Origin: Macrothele yani
Taxonomy: Eukaryota > Arthropoda > Arachnida > Araneae > Macrothelidae
NCBI GenBank assembly: GCA_039090855.1
Contig: CM077005.1
Location: 74,086,607-74,150,606 of the forward strand
DNA: 64,000 nucleotides
Direction: 5' to 3'
Shown: in pieces, positions 43,735 to 55,474 of the stretch
Numbering within the stretch: the first letter of the stretch is position 1
Layout of the letters: the number at the start of each line of letters is the position of its first letter
Program-made: the position numbers and the translations under genes
The notes under the pieces: model-generated
Database searches by the model: none
Told to the model about the DNA's origin: nothing
What the model saw: the letters and a program-made list of their open reading frames with translations, nothing else

Positions 43735-46128
43735 AAATCCGTGTGTTTCAGTTTTCGTTGTCCACACTCTCTACATTTATCTTATGTCTTTCCCTGAATA
43801 TTTGATCAATACCACTGTTAGCTCCCAGATTTCCTTACATGCGAGTACGAATTCATTTTCATTTCCTGAGTGAATGAACGAACTTCTTTTTTTAAACCCT
43901 TCAGCTAATGCAAGGTTTCCCTGAATGTAAGAGATTTATGTTCAATATTTTAGTTTCCAGCGCTCTTTCAATAACTTTCTCTTCTTCAGAACGATATTTC
44001 ACTTGAAACTGTTATCGCGGATAAATTAGAACATCTGCTATTTATCTATTGTATTAAAAGATAATGTTTTCTTTAGGGAGTTTCTGGAATTGAATTTCTA
44101 TGGCAACCGAAAAGACAAGAAAGACGGACGGTTGGCACAAGTCGTTTGTCTTAGTTTTTCCTTTGGAAAAACATACACTTGTGATCATAACAGTAGCCGT
44201 ATCTGCTGAAGGACAAAGGCGATTACACAGAGAAGGTAAGAGAAAAGAAAAGAAATACACTTGGTCGTCATGATCCCACCTTGCACATTATCGTCCTCTT
44301 TTTCCCGTTCTTCCCCTTCTCTTCGTTTCCACGCTGAGGTGACAGGTGACAAGTAAAGGGGATCTTCGAAGCTCAAGATGCAGCTGAAGATTGAAACATT
44401 TACGTGAGAGAGACCAAAGGGATTGAGAGTTGGGTTAGTTCGTATTTCCTTAGATTTAAGGCGGAATGAGAAAGAGGATTTCTAGAAGAAAACTCTGGTG
44501 TCTAACTGAGGCATTCAGCAGTCGATTTCACAGCCACATAGGTATCACTCGACGTGGTTCAACTAATCTGCATATGCAGATGAGGCCAAAATAGAATAAT
44601 AAATCTCATTCTAACAAATCATCGGAGCTCCCACGTTACTGTCGAAGAAAGCTTCAAAGTTTTATATAAGTACAATTTATACGAAAGAATTCGATTTTTC
44701 CTTTCGATTTCAATGCAAGTCTTCCAGAGTTTTTTACAAAAGAAAAAGCTTCGACGGGGAACAATTTCGGGAATAGCACCAACATGATTGTTCTAGAATA
44801 AAAATAATAAGAAAGGAAAATTCTATCGCAAAGAGCAACGCGAGAACAACATATTGCTTTCCCAGAAATTTTAGTTGCATTTTAACGTCCCATTTCCAGA
44901 AATACAATATTTCGCTTTCCACAAGTCCGGTTACTAAGCGGAAAAAGTGGCAGTGCTTTGGTCTGGAAGCACCGCATATTGTCCAAAAATTACTGCTTAT
45001 TTTCCATAAAGATTCTTTTTCGGGTCCACGCATTTTTTTCTTGAAGTTGTTCACTAAGATAAATGAAGGATTTATTTTATCCTGAGTAAAAAAAAGCGGA
45101 CCTAAACTTCAGTGCACATAATGTAAATGTTTCTTAATGATGTCATGAAATACGCATACTTCCTCAGTTGCTTCAGTTTCTCTAACGTAAGTTTCTGATC
45201 CGAAAATAATGATGATGGGCCAGAATGCTTAATGTCGGCACTTCAAGTGTCGAATTAAATTTCAATTTGCCAAGGCATTTAACTAATTTCTGACTACTTT
45301 AGAACTCTTTGAACTTTCATATAACTAACTTATAATTAAAAAAAAAACTAATTCCTGTAACACACTAAAGGAGCTATCACAAGATAAACAAAACTGTTTG
45401 AGTGAAATGCAAGGGTTGTGATTGCTCAAGAGAATCTGCATTTCGGTGAAAAATAAAAAAAATAATCGTTGAGATCAGCGCAACTCTAGTTGGTAAGCTG
45501 AAAGTGCAAAGCTCTGGGGCGTCGTTAAAGTATTTGTCTACGTTAGAAGCATTTGTTTTTAAATTAACACAAAATTAATTAAATACACACAATTCAAATT
45601 AATATGCAATGCAAAACATGAAAAAAAACATATAACTTCGACAAAATTTCTTTAAAATGTTATGAAACGTGTCATTGTGAGTAAACATTAAGTAAAATTT
45701 CATACGGACGCCAGACACTGTACAGTCAATTAAACTCTATATATTTCAATTTCCTTGATACTGTACATTACTGTAACCCTTTCCTGTGCAATGAACTAAA
45801 AACTTGGTGATATTCCTTAAATTCATATTATTATAGCAAATCGAACAAAAACTGCAAACTTTTTTCTGAAAATTTATTGAAAAAATCTTATCGCATCATG
45901 TTTAAACACTTATAATATCACCAAATATGCATGTACACTTTAACTTTTAGTTCAAAGCATAGAAGAGAATATTTGAAACAACAGAACAAAATTTCGATAC
46001 CATATCTTGAAAACGTTTTGAGTAATCACATTTCTCGTACGGAAATATAGCTGAAAATTTAGTTTTTCAGAAAACGCTTTAAAAGATTTGATTTGAAGAA
46101 AATTCTATATACTACTTAGTCATCACAT
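43735..46128. other. No gene recognised
   Basis: AT-rich. A 16-bp perfect palindrome ATCTGCATATGCAGAT is at 44566-44581. Frames up to 106 codons show no family features. Confidence 0.55.
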
Positions 46129-47805
46129 TTAAAATTCACCACTCTTATATGTACAACCTTCCTTAATTTCATTTCGTGCCAATTTTGATTTTTTTGCAGC
46201 TCTTCTTTTTTTCCGAGCAAGTTTTGCAGTGGGTAAGGATTGACATCTCGAATTCATTATTCGCTCATTGTCCAGTCTCAAGTAATCATTAACCATCGTT
46301 TGTTCAAATGGTATTCCTAATATTTTGAAACAAAGGTAACAGTCCAAAATAACCAGAATTAAACAGCAAAACTGCAATATTTGCTCCTAATAACATGGTC
46401 TGTAGTCCAACAAATGTTTCTTTTGGTAAAACAGTCCATAGCAAATTGTTAAAACTTTCATTACAGTTTTGGGTCTTCCCATGCAAACATTTTGAAAGTA
46501 GAGCTTGATTACACAGACTCATGTACACTGGTTTTATAACCTTTATGACAGAATCTGGAAAACCAGGAGATTTATCACAAATCTGATTACCAGCAGATAA
46601 TGCGCGCTGGTATTTACACCAGCTGTCTGATCCTGTCGGGCATTGTCCATGCATTATGTTCTTGTCGCTGGAATAGCAGTGAAAAAATGCAGCTATAACC
46701 GCAGTTTGGATACTCTGCAAATTTCCTACATTGCTCCGGATAGCAATGCCATAGTAATTCTACAGTTTGTCTATAAACTTATCGGTTAATTCCCCTTTCC
46801 CTCCGATTCCTTTTTTGCTTTTCTTCAAATTCCTCAAGCGAGAACCAACTCTTTTCTGCACATGGCCTATACACTCCAGTTTTTGAACTGTGTCTTGCCC
46901 ATAAATATCTTTTACTTCTATATAGCCTTTGGAGTCACCATCTCCATAGTATTCGGAGTACTTCAGCTGTCGATTTTTTTAGACCGTTCAAGTATTCTAT
47001 ACACTTCCACTGATTCTATGCTTGATGCAGATCCTGTGTGATTTGAGCATAGGTGCTCCTTACTCGAATCATAGTCTCTTTTACACTTGTAACAAAATTG
47101 TGTCATAACTTCCAAATCTAAAACTTTCCCAGTGTCAATGGAAATTACTGACACAGAACCATTGAGGATGTATGCCCACGCCGCTGCCAAGTGCCATCGA
47201 CTGACACACCACAAGCTGTAATATTTGTTGCTTTCTTAGATGTACTCCTTTTTAAATTCTTTACTTCTGTTGCTGCTTCTTGCATATTTTGTTCAGTTGC
47301 AGCTTGTACAGCTTCAAATAGGTGGCCTTCATGCCGTCTGAAAGCTGTCTTGGATAGAAAAGGCAAGTTCAAAGTGAATAACAGCTTTCTCACTGCAGAA
47401 TAACCTTTTCCAATTAATCGTAATCCAAGAACGAATGCTAAATTTATCAAGTTTTTCTTGTGTTCCTTGCGAGTTGAAGAAAAACCCATTTTAAAACCAC
47501 ACTTACAAATTAAGCACAAGTTTGAGCACAGCCCAAATTTTGAATCTTCAACCAATTTCAAATCAGTTTGAAAGCATTCTGGGCAAGATAGTTTGGACAA
47601 CACACATATTAAAGTCTCAATATCAAATATTCTATTGCCTTTGGGCGCATCTGTTTCATTGTCTGATACATTTACTATAATATTTGGAATTTTTAGCTTA
47701 CTTGAACTTGCAGTCATTACATGGTCACTGTCACATGGCTTAGGGGCAGTGTTGCGATTGCCGTGAAAGGATCGTTTTTCGATCTCTTAGACCTTACTTT
47801 TAGCA
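46129..47805 (-). pseudogene. Mutator-like transposase, broken
   Basis: Minus-strand pieces in order: a basic start MLKVRSKRSKNDPF (about 47801); a zinc-ribbon-like part with CPECFQTDLKL and CLICKCGF; GVSVDGTWQRRGHTSS (about 47200); VISIDTGKVLDLEVMTQFCY and CKRDYDSSKEHLCSNHTGSA; YSEYYGDGDSKGYIEVKDIY with the GDGDS catalytic-type motif; KLECIGHVQKRVGSRLRNLK; HGQCPTGSDSWCKYQRALSA; and KCLHGKTQNCNESFNNLLW. DGTWQRRG, GDGDSK and the TQN.NESFNN block are the features I associate with the Mutator-like transposase domain found in many arthropod copies. Two or three frameshifts (about 47720, 47180, 46970) and a TAG near 46765 disable it. No TIRs were identified. Confidence 0.75.
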
Positions 47806-48385
47806 TCTTAATTCACTTCAAATGATAAACAATAAATCTAAAGCAAGTTCACTACTAAAATAGCAACGGAACATACAAAATTTCACCAGAAATTATGACT
47901 AAACAAAGCGCGAAGCAAACGTAACCAAATCTCAGAATAATATTGATTGCCATTCCACAGAACATAAAATATATTATTTAATTAATTAAGTGTTGCCAAA
48001 TGCAAATAAATGAATCCAAAATCATTACAAATAAATTCTGTTAGCATTAAAAAATATATAAGCGAAGAAAATCATTTATGAATTACAATGTTTAACTTTT
48101 TACTGTTCGGTCGATCTGACTTCCGGTTTATTCAATTGGCTATAACTTCTGTTCTAATAAGCGTAGAAACAAAAATCAAAGTGTTTTGGATTCCTAAAAG
48201 TCTACTCTTTTAAGTAATATAATAAAACAAATTCGAAAATTTCGCCAAAAATGGGTATTTTAACGTAGACAAACCTTAACAAAAGAAAGACACTGCCTTC
48301 GCATGAAAGGAATTACGAAAAGCCCGTATCATGAAAGTAAAACTGTTAAGATACTTGCCCAGCTGTTTTAAATCATTAATAAATA
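47806..48385. other. No gene recognised
   Basis: AT-rich spacer with no identifiable feature. Confidence 0.5.
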
Positions 48386-49790
48386 CACTGGCGGAAAGTG
48401 AAAACAGAACACCAAGAAGGAGACGTCTGATAACAACGAAATTTATACAGCATAATAACGGAATACAGAGGATAACGTGATCAAAACATTATGGCAAAAT
48501 ACAGCTGTATTTGCTGGTAAAGTGAAAAATAACATTTCCATGTAACATGGTTAGTACGAGGATGAACCGTCATGAACTGCGTCACACTGAACAATTCTGG
48601 CATGGAGTCTGTCGTACAGATGTTGGATGTAAGTTTGGGGAATTGAGTTCCAAGCATCCTCAACCTGGACGCGTTAATCAGGGATGGTCGTGGCTGGCCG
48701 TATAGACCGGATAAGTCGTTGTCCCATAAAATCCCACACGTGCTCAATGGGGGAAAACTCCGGTGAACGTGCAGGCCATGGAAGTTGTCTCACACCCTGA
48801 AGTGCATGTTACGTTGCACGTGCCGTGTGTGGGCGTGAATTATCTTGCTGGAAAACACCACGATGGACCGACCTTACAAACGGCACAACAACGGGCTGAA
48901 TGATGTTGTTGATGTAGGAGGTGCTGTTTAACGTACCCGGTACAAACACTAGTTGTGTACGGGAGTGATAGCTGATCGCTCCATACACCAGAAGACCACG
49001 TGTAGGCCCTGTGTGTCGCTGGCGTATGCAAGAAGGATAGAGACGCTCCCCTGCGCGTCTACGAACACGCATACGGCCATCGGAGGCTCCCAAGAAGAAT
49101 CTGCTTTCATCGCTGAACACGACAGATCGCCATTGCGTTCTCCAGTGCATACGTTGGCGACACCACTGCAGCCGTTCCTGACGGTGGGCTGGAGTCGGAG
49201 GTACACATGCCAGAGGCACACGTGCACCTAGTCCTGCATCCAGTAGACGGTTGCGCATTGTTCGCACAGTCACCTCAGGTGCAACGGCAGCTCGGATTTG
49301 CGTCGAAGTGGATGTTCTGCTTGACAACGCCGCTCTTCGTATGCCTCGATCGGTCCGCTCATCAGTCCGTCTGTGACTCCCGGTTCCACGTCTTATTGTG
49401 TGGGAATGTTCATCGGACCATCTACGCCGCCATCATACCACCACCGATACTTCCCGTCCGATTTGTTCCGCAATACGACGATACGACCACCCGGCCTCGC
49501 GGAGTCCGACTAGACGACCTCGCTCAAAGTCCGATAACTGCTGAAATTGTACACATGTTCCATGTCCAGGCATTGCAGCTTCTTCAGGGTCTTCGCACGT
49601 GTCCGTAAGCCGACGATTGATTACATTCACGTCGCCGTACTCCTTAAATACCCCCGACTATAATTTGCATATTATGCCGTGCTGTGGCGTAAGCACTCAC
49701 TGGTTGGTCCCGAAATTAACATCACACCTACGTAAACTCGACCCCATGAACATATGTAAATTTCATGATCGTCCGCCAATTCCGCTAGTG
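48386..49790 (-). mobile_element. Tc1-like element with short TIRs, 1,405 bp
   Basis: Ends CACTGGCGGAAAGTG and, on the other strand, CACTAGCGGAATTGG; TA lies outside on both sides (48384-48385 and 49791-49792). The TIR agreement is limited to about the first 11 bases. A minus-strand transposase remnant fills the interior. Confidence 0.85.
48551..49573 (-). pseudogene. Tc1-like transposase, frameshifted
   Basis: From ATG at 49573: the first helix-turn-helix (FQQLSDFERGRLVGLREAGW, SYRRIAEQIGRE). After a damaged stretch (about 49440-49330) the frame resumes with TSTQIRAAVAPEVTVRTMRN, RQRMHWRTQWRSVVFSDESR (first Asp), FQQDNSRPHTARAT (second Asp), then a stop at 48809, and further text SPEFSPIEHVWDFMGQRL keeps the Glu. 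Ends SSSY with a stop at 48551-48553. All three catalytic residues are present, but the gene needs several lesions undone. Confidence 0.85.
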
Positions 49791-49792
49791 TA

Positions 49793-50296
49793 TTAACAAA
49801 GTATTCTGGAAGATTTAAAATCAAAGAATGATTCGGTTAATTCAACAAATTGACGTCTCTCATAAGAACTCTTTTTTCTCTATTGTCTTACTATTTTCCA
49901 AGGAGCATCTTCACAACATAACCTGGATAAGCTGTTGTATAAATACTAAATTAATTCAGGTTTGAAGTATAACGAACTCAGATTTTTACGCAGGAAATAA
50001 TATTGCCATGATTCATTACCGGTGACAGTTCCTGCGAAACCACGATGATAACAAAGAGGAACGTTAGAAAAATAGTTCTCTGTAAAAAAATATAAATGCT
50101 TTATTCACCATAAGGCACAGAATCCTCTTTCCAACAAATGACGGTCAAGATATTCATCACTCAAGTGAAACACATTTTTAGCGACCCTCAGTGGTATAAA
50201 GGAAACCGTGTTTTGAAATGAAGCACTTGCGTCTTAATGCGGAATTGCTCACCCTTCCTTCCTTCAACAAATAAAATGCAATAATTAATTCTCCCG
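49793..50296. other. No gene recognised
   Basis: AT-rich spacer between a Tc1 element and the SINE cluster. Confidence 0.5.
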
Positions 50297-50741
50297 CGCT
50301 GGTGTCTAAACATTCGCTGTGGTCTAAACATTGGCTTCTGCCCATTCGACCGCGATGGATACGGATCCGAATCCCGGTGAGGCATTCATGCTGTGTATTT
50401 CTTACGGCACTGGCTCTCTCTCTTTCCTGGAACTAGTTGCCTAGATTAGGTACGGGCGACTGTTTATAGGTCATCGAGGTTATTTTGTTTTATTGAGCGT
50501 TTAACGATCACCGTAAGCAAGTCAATGGACTATAAGCAGTCGCCCGTCCCTTTGGGCAACTGGTTCCAAGGAAGGGATACAGTCAGTGCCGTAAGACAAA
50601 CACAACATCCATGTTCCACCAGGATTTGAACCCGGACTCTTCCCGGAGAAATGGTTATAAGACAGCGATTAAACCACTGCATCACCGGGACGGCGACCAT
50701 CGATATGTTCACAATGGTCGTTAAACACCTAAATAAAAAAA
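50297..50741 (+). repeat. SINE-A copy interrupted by another SINE-A
   Basis: The head and body run 50297-50481 (CTGTGGTCTAAACATTGGCT, CCGAATCCCGGTGAGGCA, GGCACTGGCTCTCTCTC). The tail resumes at 50696-50741 (CAATGGTCGTTAAAC and an A-rich end). The block between is an inverted SINE-A. GGTCATCGAGG(TT) before and GACCATCGATATGTT after the insert look like a decayed target duplication. Confidence 0.75.
50482..50695 (-). repeat. SINE-A copy inserted in SINE-A
   Basis: Minus-strand copy: ATTTTGTTTTATTGAGCGTT, ACTGGTTCCAAGGAAGGG, CCAGGATTTGAACCCGG (B-box), TTAAACCACTGCATCACCGG (head). Confidence 0.8.
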
Positions 50742-50745
50742 GACG

Positions 50746-51287
50746 GACCCCCGAAACAATTAAACAAGTTAGCAAAATCATGCAATGCATTGATTATAAT
50801 ACGCTTTCTAACATACCAGAAATCATTACTCAAGTTATCATTCAAGTTATGAGAATAATGGCTGTAGAATAAATCTCGGTCCTGTGCCCTGACCTTTAAT
50901 CCCATTTCGATAATATTAAACACAACCGGTTCAGTATACCTCCGAAATAACATGATAAAGTTTTGTCGCAATCGAAGGATTTTTACGTAAGTTAGGAAGC
51001 ATAAGGGCTATGGAATAGATCCCGCTCCAATGTCCTAACCTTTGACCCCATTTCGCCCATTTTCAACAGAATTTGTCCCCAGGCAGGCCCTTACAAAAAT
51101 ACTAACATTTCATCCAAATCGAAGCATTTTTACGTAAGTTATAAGGCATAATGGCGATGGAAGTGATTCCGCTCCTATTTACTGAACTTTGATCCCATTT
51201 TCAATAGGGTTTGTTCCCAGGTAGTCCCCTACCACATACTAATCTTTCATCGAAATCGACCCTTTTTTACGTTAGTTATGACGCATA
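50746..51287 (+). repeat. Tandem element (HINE-like), left part
   Basis: Starts with text shared with 12790 (AAAATCATGCAATGCATTGA), then monomers with CCTGACCTTTAATCCCATTT, GTTTTGTCGCAATCGAAG and CTTTCATCGAAATCGACC. It is cut at GACGCATA by a Tc1 insertion and resumes at 54699. Confidence 0.7.
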
Positions 51288-51568
51288 CAGTAGCTAACAA
51301 AAGTATTTGGCGAAACACTTTTTCGACCATAATATGTTTTCTGCTGGACCAAATCGGGTCATTTTGGGATATGATATGTGCTATTCAGTTGTAAACATGA
51401 CCCATATGCAGATGGATCGGAAACCTTAACACAGTTCAGGTACCGAGCTTAATCGCAAAGATCATACAAATTGACCAACAAAGTAGATGTGTATCACATT
51501 CATTTAATGCAACGATAACAGAAAACAAGTACGAGAAAACGACAAAATAATAACTAATACTCAGAGAG

Positions 51569-53382
51569 ATGAGGACAACTAAAGAAGATGTGACTTCCAA
51601 AGTGGAATATATAGAGCTATGCAAGACAGCACGAAAAAGTATCACTGAAGACGTAAGGAAATTCAACTGTGAGCTAGTGAGGAAAGCAATTGAAAACAAC
51701 CAAAGCCTAAAGATAGCAAAGGGACATCTCAGTAAGGGAAGAAAACAGATTATGGCTCTGAGAAAAGAAGATGGTTCTATAACAAGAAATAGAGGTGAAA
51801 TTTTGACAAGAGTGAAAGATTTCTACTCCAAATTATATGAAAGGGATGATACATGTACTCCAGACATCATGAAAGGTACCAGAGTTCTTCCAGTCCTCCC
51901 AGCAGAAGTTGCACATGCAATCAAGAACATGAAGCGGGGAAAGCTCCAGGAGAAGATGGAATTACTATAGACATCATACAAGAAGCAAGTGGAGAAATTG
52001 AAACAGTACTCGCCCAAATTTTCACTCGATGCCTTAATGAAGGGAAGATTCCTGAGGATTGGAACAATGCTACAATGATCCTGCTACATAAAAAAGGTGA
52101 CATTGAGGATCTCAGGAACTACAGACCTATCAGCCTCCTATCAGTGGTTTATAAAATCTTCACTAAAGTTCTTTCACACCGCTTGAAGGTAACACTGGAC
52201 ATGGCTCAACCGAGAGAACAAGCTGGATTCAGGAGTGGCTACAGCACAATAGATCATATCCACGTACTGAGAGAACTAATTGAAAGAGCGAGGGAATATG
52301 AACTTCCATTGTGCATGGCTTTTATCGATTATGAAAAAGCCTTTGATTCGGTGAAACCATCAGCAGTTACCACGGCTCTGAAATCCTGCGGTATTGAAGA
52401 TGCATACATTAATATTATTAATAACATCTATGAAAATGCAAGTGCAAAGATTCGGCTGTTTGAAAATACAACACACATAAAAATTGGAAAGGGAGTGAGA
52501 CAAGGTGACACCATATCTCCGAAGCTCTTTAATGCCACATTGGAAAATGTCTTTCAATCACTGAACTGGGAAAACAAAGGGATAAAGATTAATGGAGATT
52601 ATCTAACCCACCTTCGTTTTGCTGATGACGTAGTCATTTTTGCAACTACCCCATCAGAGCTGCAGAGTATGATCCAGGAACTTGCTGACAAGAGTAAAGA
52701 AGTGGGATTAAAAATGAACTTTCAGAAGACAAAAGTGATGTTCAATGCTTTTACAAGAAATGAAGATTTATCGATTGATGGAGAAAAACTGGAGATAACA
52801 GATACGTATGTTTATCTTGGACAGCAGATATCAAGTGAGGGTCACATTGATGAAGAAATTAATCGGCGTACAAAACTTGCCTGGAGAGCTTTTGGAAGAA
52901 ACAGCATAATTTTCAAGAGCAATATGCCATTATGTCTTAAAAGAAAAGTGTTTGATCAATGCATCCTTCCAGTGCTTACGTATGGTGCAGAGACGTGGAC
53001 CTTAACTAAAAGAGACATACAAAGGCTGCAGACAACTCAAAGAAGCATGGAGAGGTGCATGCTTGGTATAACCAGGAGAGATAAGAAGAGGAACTCGTGG
53101 ATCCGAAAAATGACAAGAGTGGAAGACATCATGATCAGAGTTAAATCCCTGAAATGGCAATGGGCTGGACATACTGCCAGAAGGACAGACCATAGATGGA
53201 CAGCCGAAATTTTAGATTGGATTCCAAGGGACAGGAAAAGACCCAGAAAAAGACCACATGGGAGATGGGTGGATGAAATTCGTAAATATGCGGGAGTGAC
53301 ATGGAGGAGACTGGCACAAGACAGACCGTTGTGGAGGAAACTTGGGGAGACCTTCGTCCAGCAGTGGATTGATAATGGTTGA
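51569..53382 (+). pseudogene. RTE reverse transcriptase, one frameshift
   Basis: A first frame (51569-51970: CKTARKSITEDVRKFNCELV, DFYSKLYERDD) and a second frame (to 53382) meet near 51938, where the motif that should read KAPGEDGI is out of step by one base in an AAA run. After that 470-odd codons are open: HKKGDIEDLRNYRPISLLSV, REQAGFRSGYSTIDHI, MAFIDYEKAFDSV (first Asp), GVRQGDTISPKLFNATLENV, LTHLRFADDVVIFATTPSEL (ADD box), then the RTE C-terminal part LTYGAETWTLTKRDI, KWQWAGHTARR, GRWVDEIRKYAG, FVQQWIDNG. The gene is strikingly well kept compared with the Tc1 it sits in, so it arrived later. Confidence 0.9.
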
Positions 53383-53399
53383 CAATGATGATGATGATG
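51569..53399 (+). mobile_element. RTE-type retrotransposon, 5'-truncated
   Basis: Polymerase and C-terminal domains of an RTE element end in a short GAT-type repeat (GACAATGATGATGATGATGA, 53381-53400), as usual for this clade. No endonuclease is present, so the copy was truncated at its 5' end. It lies just after the last codons of the minus-strand Tc1 transposase, which it interrupts. The left joint lies between about 51383 and 51568. Confidence 0.85.
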
Positions 53400-54416
53400 A
53401 CTTAGTGGGATAACGACGAGACTTAATAACAGCTGCACAACGGGCCGCCATCGAGGCCACTAGCTTCTCGACGGTTACCTGCGGAATTCGCGCCCATTCT
53501 GCAGACAGCTGGTCGAACTTTTGGGCCCTATTCCGGCAGGTTTTCTGCGCACATCGTCTCTGCAGCTCCTCCCACATGTGCTCGATGGGGTTGAGGTCTG
53601 GAGATTGGCTTAGTCAGTCTAGAAGTGGGACCTGTTGCTGCTGGAAGGCTGCCTTTACTATTCTGGAGGTGTGCTTCGGGTCGTTGTCTTGCCGCATGAT
53701 CCATCCGGGTGGCATGTTCTGGTTTACTCATGGGAATACATCCTTGATGAGCATGTTCGTGTAGCTCTGGCCGGTCATTGTTCCGTCAGTCTTGATGATG
53801 GTACCCATTCGATTGCGAGAGAAGGCGTCGTAAACAATGAGCTATCCTCCTCCGTGCTTGACATTCGGCTGAATGAACTGGGGGTTGAATCTCTGGCCAC
53901 ACGGACGTCGTACGTATCGGATTCCATCACTTCCGAACAAGTAGAACTTGCTCTCGTCGGTGAGAAGCACCTTACTCCAGTCCGCCGCGGTCCATTGACG
54001 ATGACGGCGCGCGAACGCGACTCTGGTTCGTCGATTCTTGACTCCGATGAGTGGTTTCTTGGCGGGGCATCTTCCATTCAATCAACCAGCACGAGACGAC
54101 GGGAGATGGTCATTCAGCTGACATTGAGGTCGTCGCTGTCGCGGAATTCGGTGGCGATGTCCGCAGCAGTCAAGGTGGGATCAGCACGAGATCGACAGGG
54201 GATGCGTCTTTCCTGACGCAACGTAGTGGAACGAATCCTACCACATCGCGGACTGTTCTTGACGGTCCCAGTCTACTTATAATGCTGCAGGATAGCTGAA
54301 ACGGACTGGTGTTGGATCTTCAGGGTCCTCACAATGTTGGTGACACGCATTCCGGATTCCATCATGTTCATGGTCTCCTGGCGAACTCCAACAGGGATCT
54401 TCGTCTTTTTACCCAT
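53400..54416 (-). pseudogene. Tc1-like transposase with several stops
   Basis: Starts ATG at 54416: KKTKIPVGVRQETMNMMESG, TNIVRTLKIQHQSVSAILQH (helix-turn-helix), a stop at about 54275, GTVKNSPRCGRIRS, then LTAADIATEFRDSDDLNVS, another stop, KKPLIGVKNRRTRVAFARRH, WSKVLLTDESKFYLFGSDGI (first Asp). The second-Asp region is degraded, and SPDLNPIEHMWEELQRRCA (Glu kept) is in a further frame. It ends at the RTE joint after SRRYPTK, within a few codons of the natural end. Confidence 0.85.
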
Positions 54417-54698
54417 TTCTGAAAACCTAAGATTGACTTATTATGACACTACACATCACAAACCCCACAAAAATTACAAGAAAAATATTAATACATGCAA
54501 CAAACAAATGGGTAATAATTGGAGACTCTTGAATATGGCCCGTTTCGAATGACAAATTCGGTATGAGCGAAATACAAACTACGCGGCATTGTAACCCACG
54601 AATCAACACATATCATATCCCAAAATGACCCGATTTAGTCCAGCAGAAAAGCATTATGGTCGAAAAAGTGTTTCGCCAAATACTTTTGTTCGCTACTG

Positions 54699-54852
54699 TA
54701 AGAGCAGAGGAATGGATCCCGCTAATATGTCCTGACCTTTGACCCCATTTCGTTCACTTTCAATAGGGTTCCTTCCCAGGTGGTCCCTTACCACATGCTA
54801 AAATTTCATAAAAATCGAACGATTGTTAGGCGAGTTATCGTGCGGACGGACA
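54699..54852 (+). repeat. Tandem element (HINE-like), right part
   Basis: Continues the monomer cut at 51287: GGAATGGATCCCGCTAATAT, CCTGACCTTTGACCCCATTT, CACATGCTAAAATTTCAT, GTTATCGTGCGGACGG. The terminal hairpin seen in the copies ending at 13376 and 57387 is missing. Confidence 0.75.
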
Positions 54853-54858
54853 TACGCG

Positions 54859-55030
54859 CACAACGCGTGACGTAATGAGGCAGATGGGAGTAGTGATCAT
54901 CTGCTTGCAAGAGTGTGACGTCATAAAACTTTAATAGCATCCACACACAACGCGTGACGTAACTAGACAGATGGCGTGACCGCGCGCATACATCTCAATA
55001 GGAAGATTGTGACATCATAAGATTTCTAAG
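54859..55030. repeat. 86-bp tandem duplication
   Basis: CACAACGCGTGACGTAA starts at 54859 and 54945. Both units continue with AG(G/A)CAGATGG and end TGTGACRTCATAA. CRE-like TGACGTAA and TGACGTCA strings recur in them. Confidence 0.75.
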
Positions 55031-55108
55031 CATGGGTAACATTAATAGTACGACGCCATGACACTAAAAACGTGGTAATTCGAATTTTCCTAAGTCGAGA
55101 TCAAGCTT

Positions 55109-55389
55109 CCCAAGGAATGAAAATTTGAACATCGATTAAAATAGCTTCATTTTAAAACTTGGAATACTTAATATTTTCTAAAACATAACCATAATTATTC
55201 AATCCAACATTTATTTGTCTACTGACGTCATCAAAGTACCGGTCACGCCATCTTTTTTCTGGTTTCAACACCACCAAAGGAAACATTATTGTTTTTTTAT
55301 ATAATTATGGTTATGTTTTAGCAAATGTTAAGTATTCCAAGATATAATATGAAGTTATTTTAATCGAAGTTCAAATTTCCATTCTTGGG
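55109..55389. mobile_element. MITE-like element with 90-bp inverted arms
   Basis: The left arm 55109-55198 and right arm 55302-55389 are inverted near-copies: shared text includes CCCAAG.AATG, AAATTTGAAC, TCGATTAAAATA, CTTGGAATACTTAA and CTAAAACATAACCATAATTA. The 100-bp loop has no coding sense. Arm length is large for a MITE of 281 bp, giving a strong fold-back. Termini and target duplication are not certain. Confidence 0.75.
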
Positions 55390-55474
55390 AACACAATAAT
55401 TGTTAAGGAAATGTGTACAAAAGTTTTACCATTGGAAGTATAGGAAGCAAAATTACTTGACGTCCACCTTAATA

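Larger units (their letters stand above)
51288..54698 (-). mobile_element. Tc1-like element with about 92-bp TIRs, host to an RTE
   Basis: The left TIR (51288 to about 51380) starts CAGTAGCTAACAAAAGTATT and the right TIR (about 54607-54698) is its inverted near-copy, agreeing over about 92 bp. TA lies outside on both sides (51286-51287 and 54699-54700). Joining the flanks at TA restores the tandem-element text GACGCATA-AGAGCAGAGG. Inside are a minus-strand transposase and a plus-strand RTE polymerase, so the 3.4-kb length reflects nested insertion. Confidence 0.9.

Noticed and set aside
48953..49608. Plus-strand frames of 92 and 133 codons
   Set aside because: Antisense of the minus-strand Tc1 transposase, which carries all the family motifs.
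54859..54970. CRE-type regulatory cluster (TGACGTAA, TGACGTCA)
   Set aside because: The strings recur because the segment is tandemly duplicated; no gene or promoter lies near.
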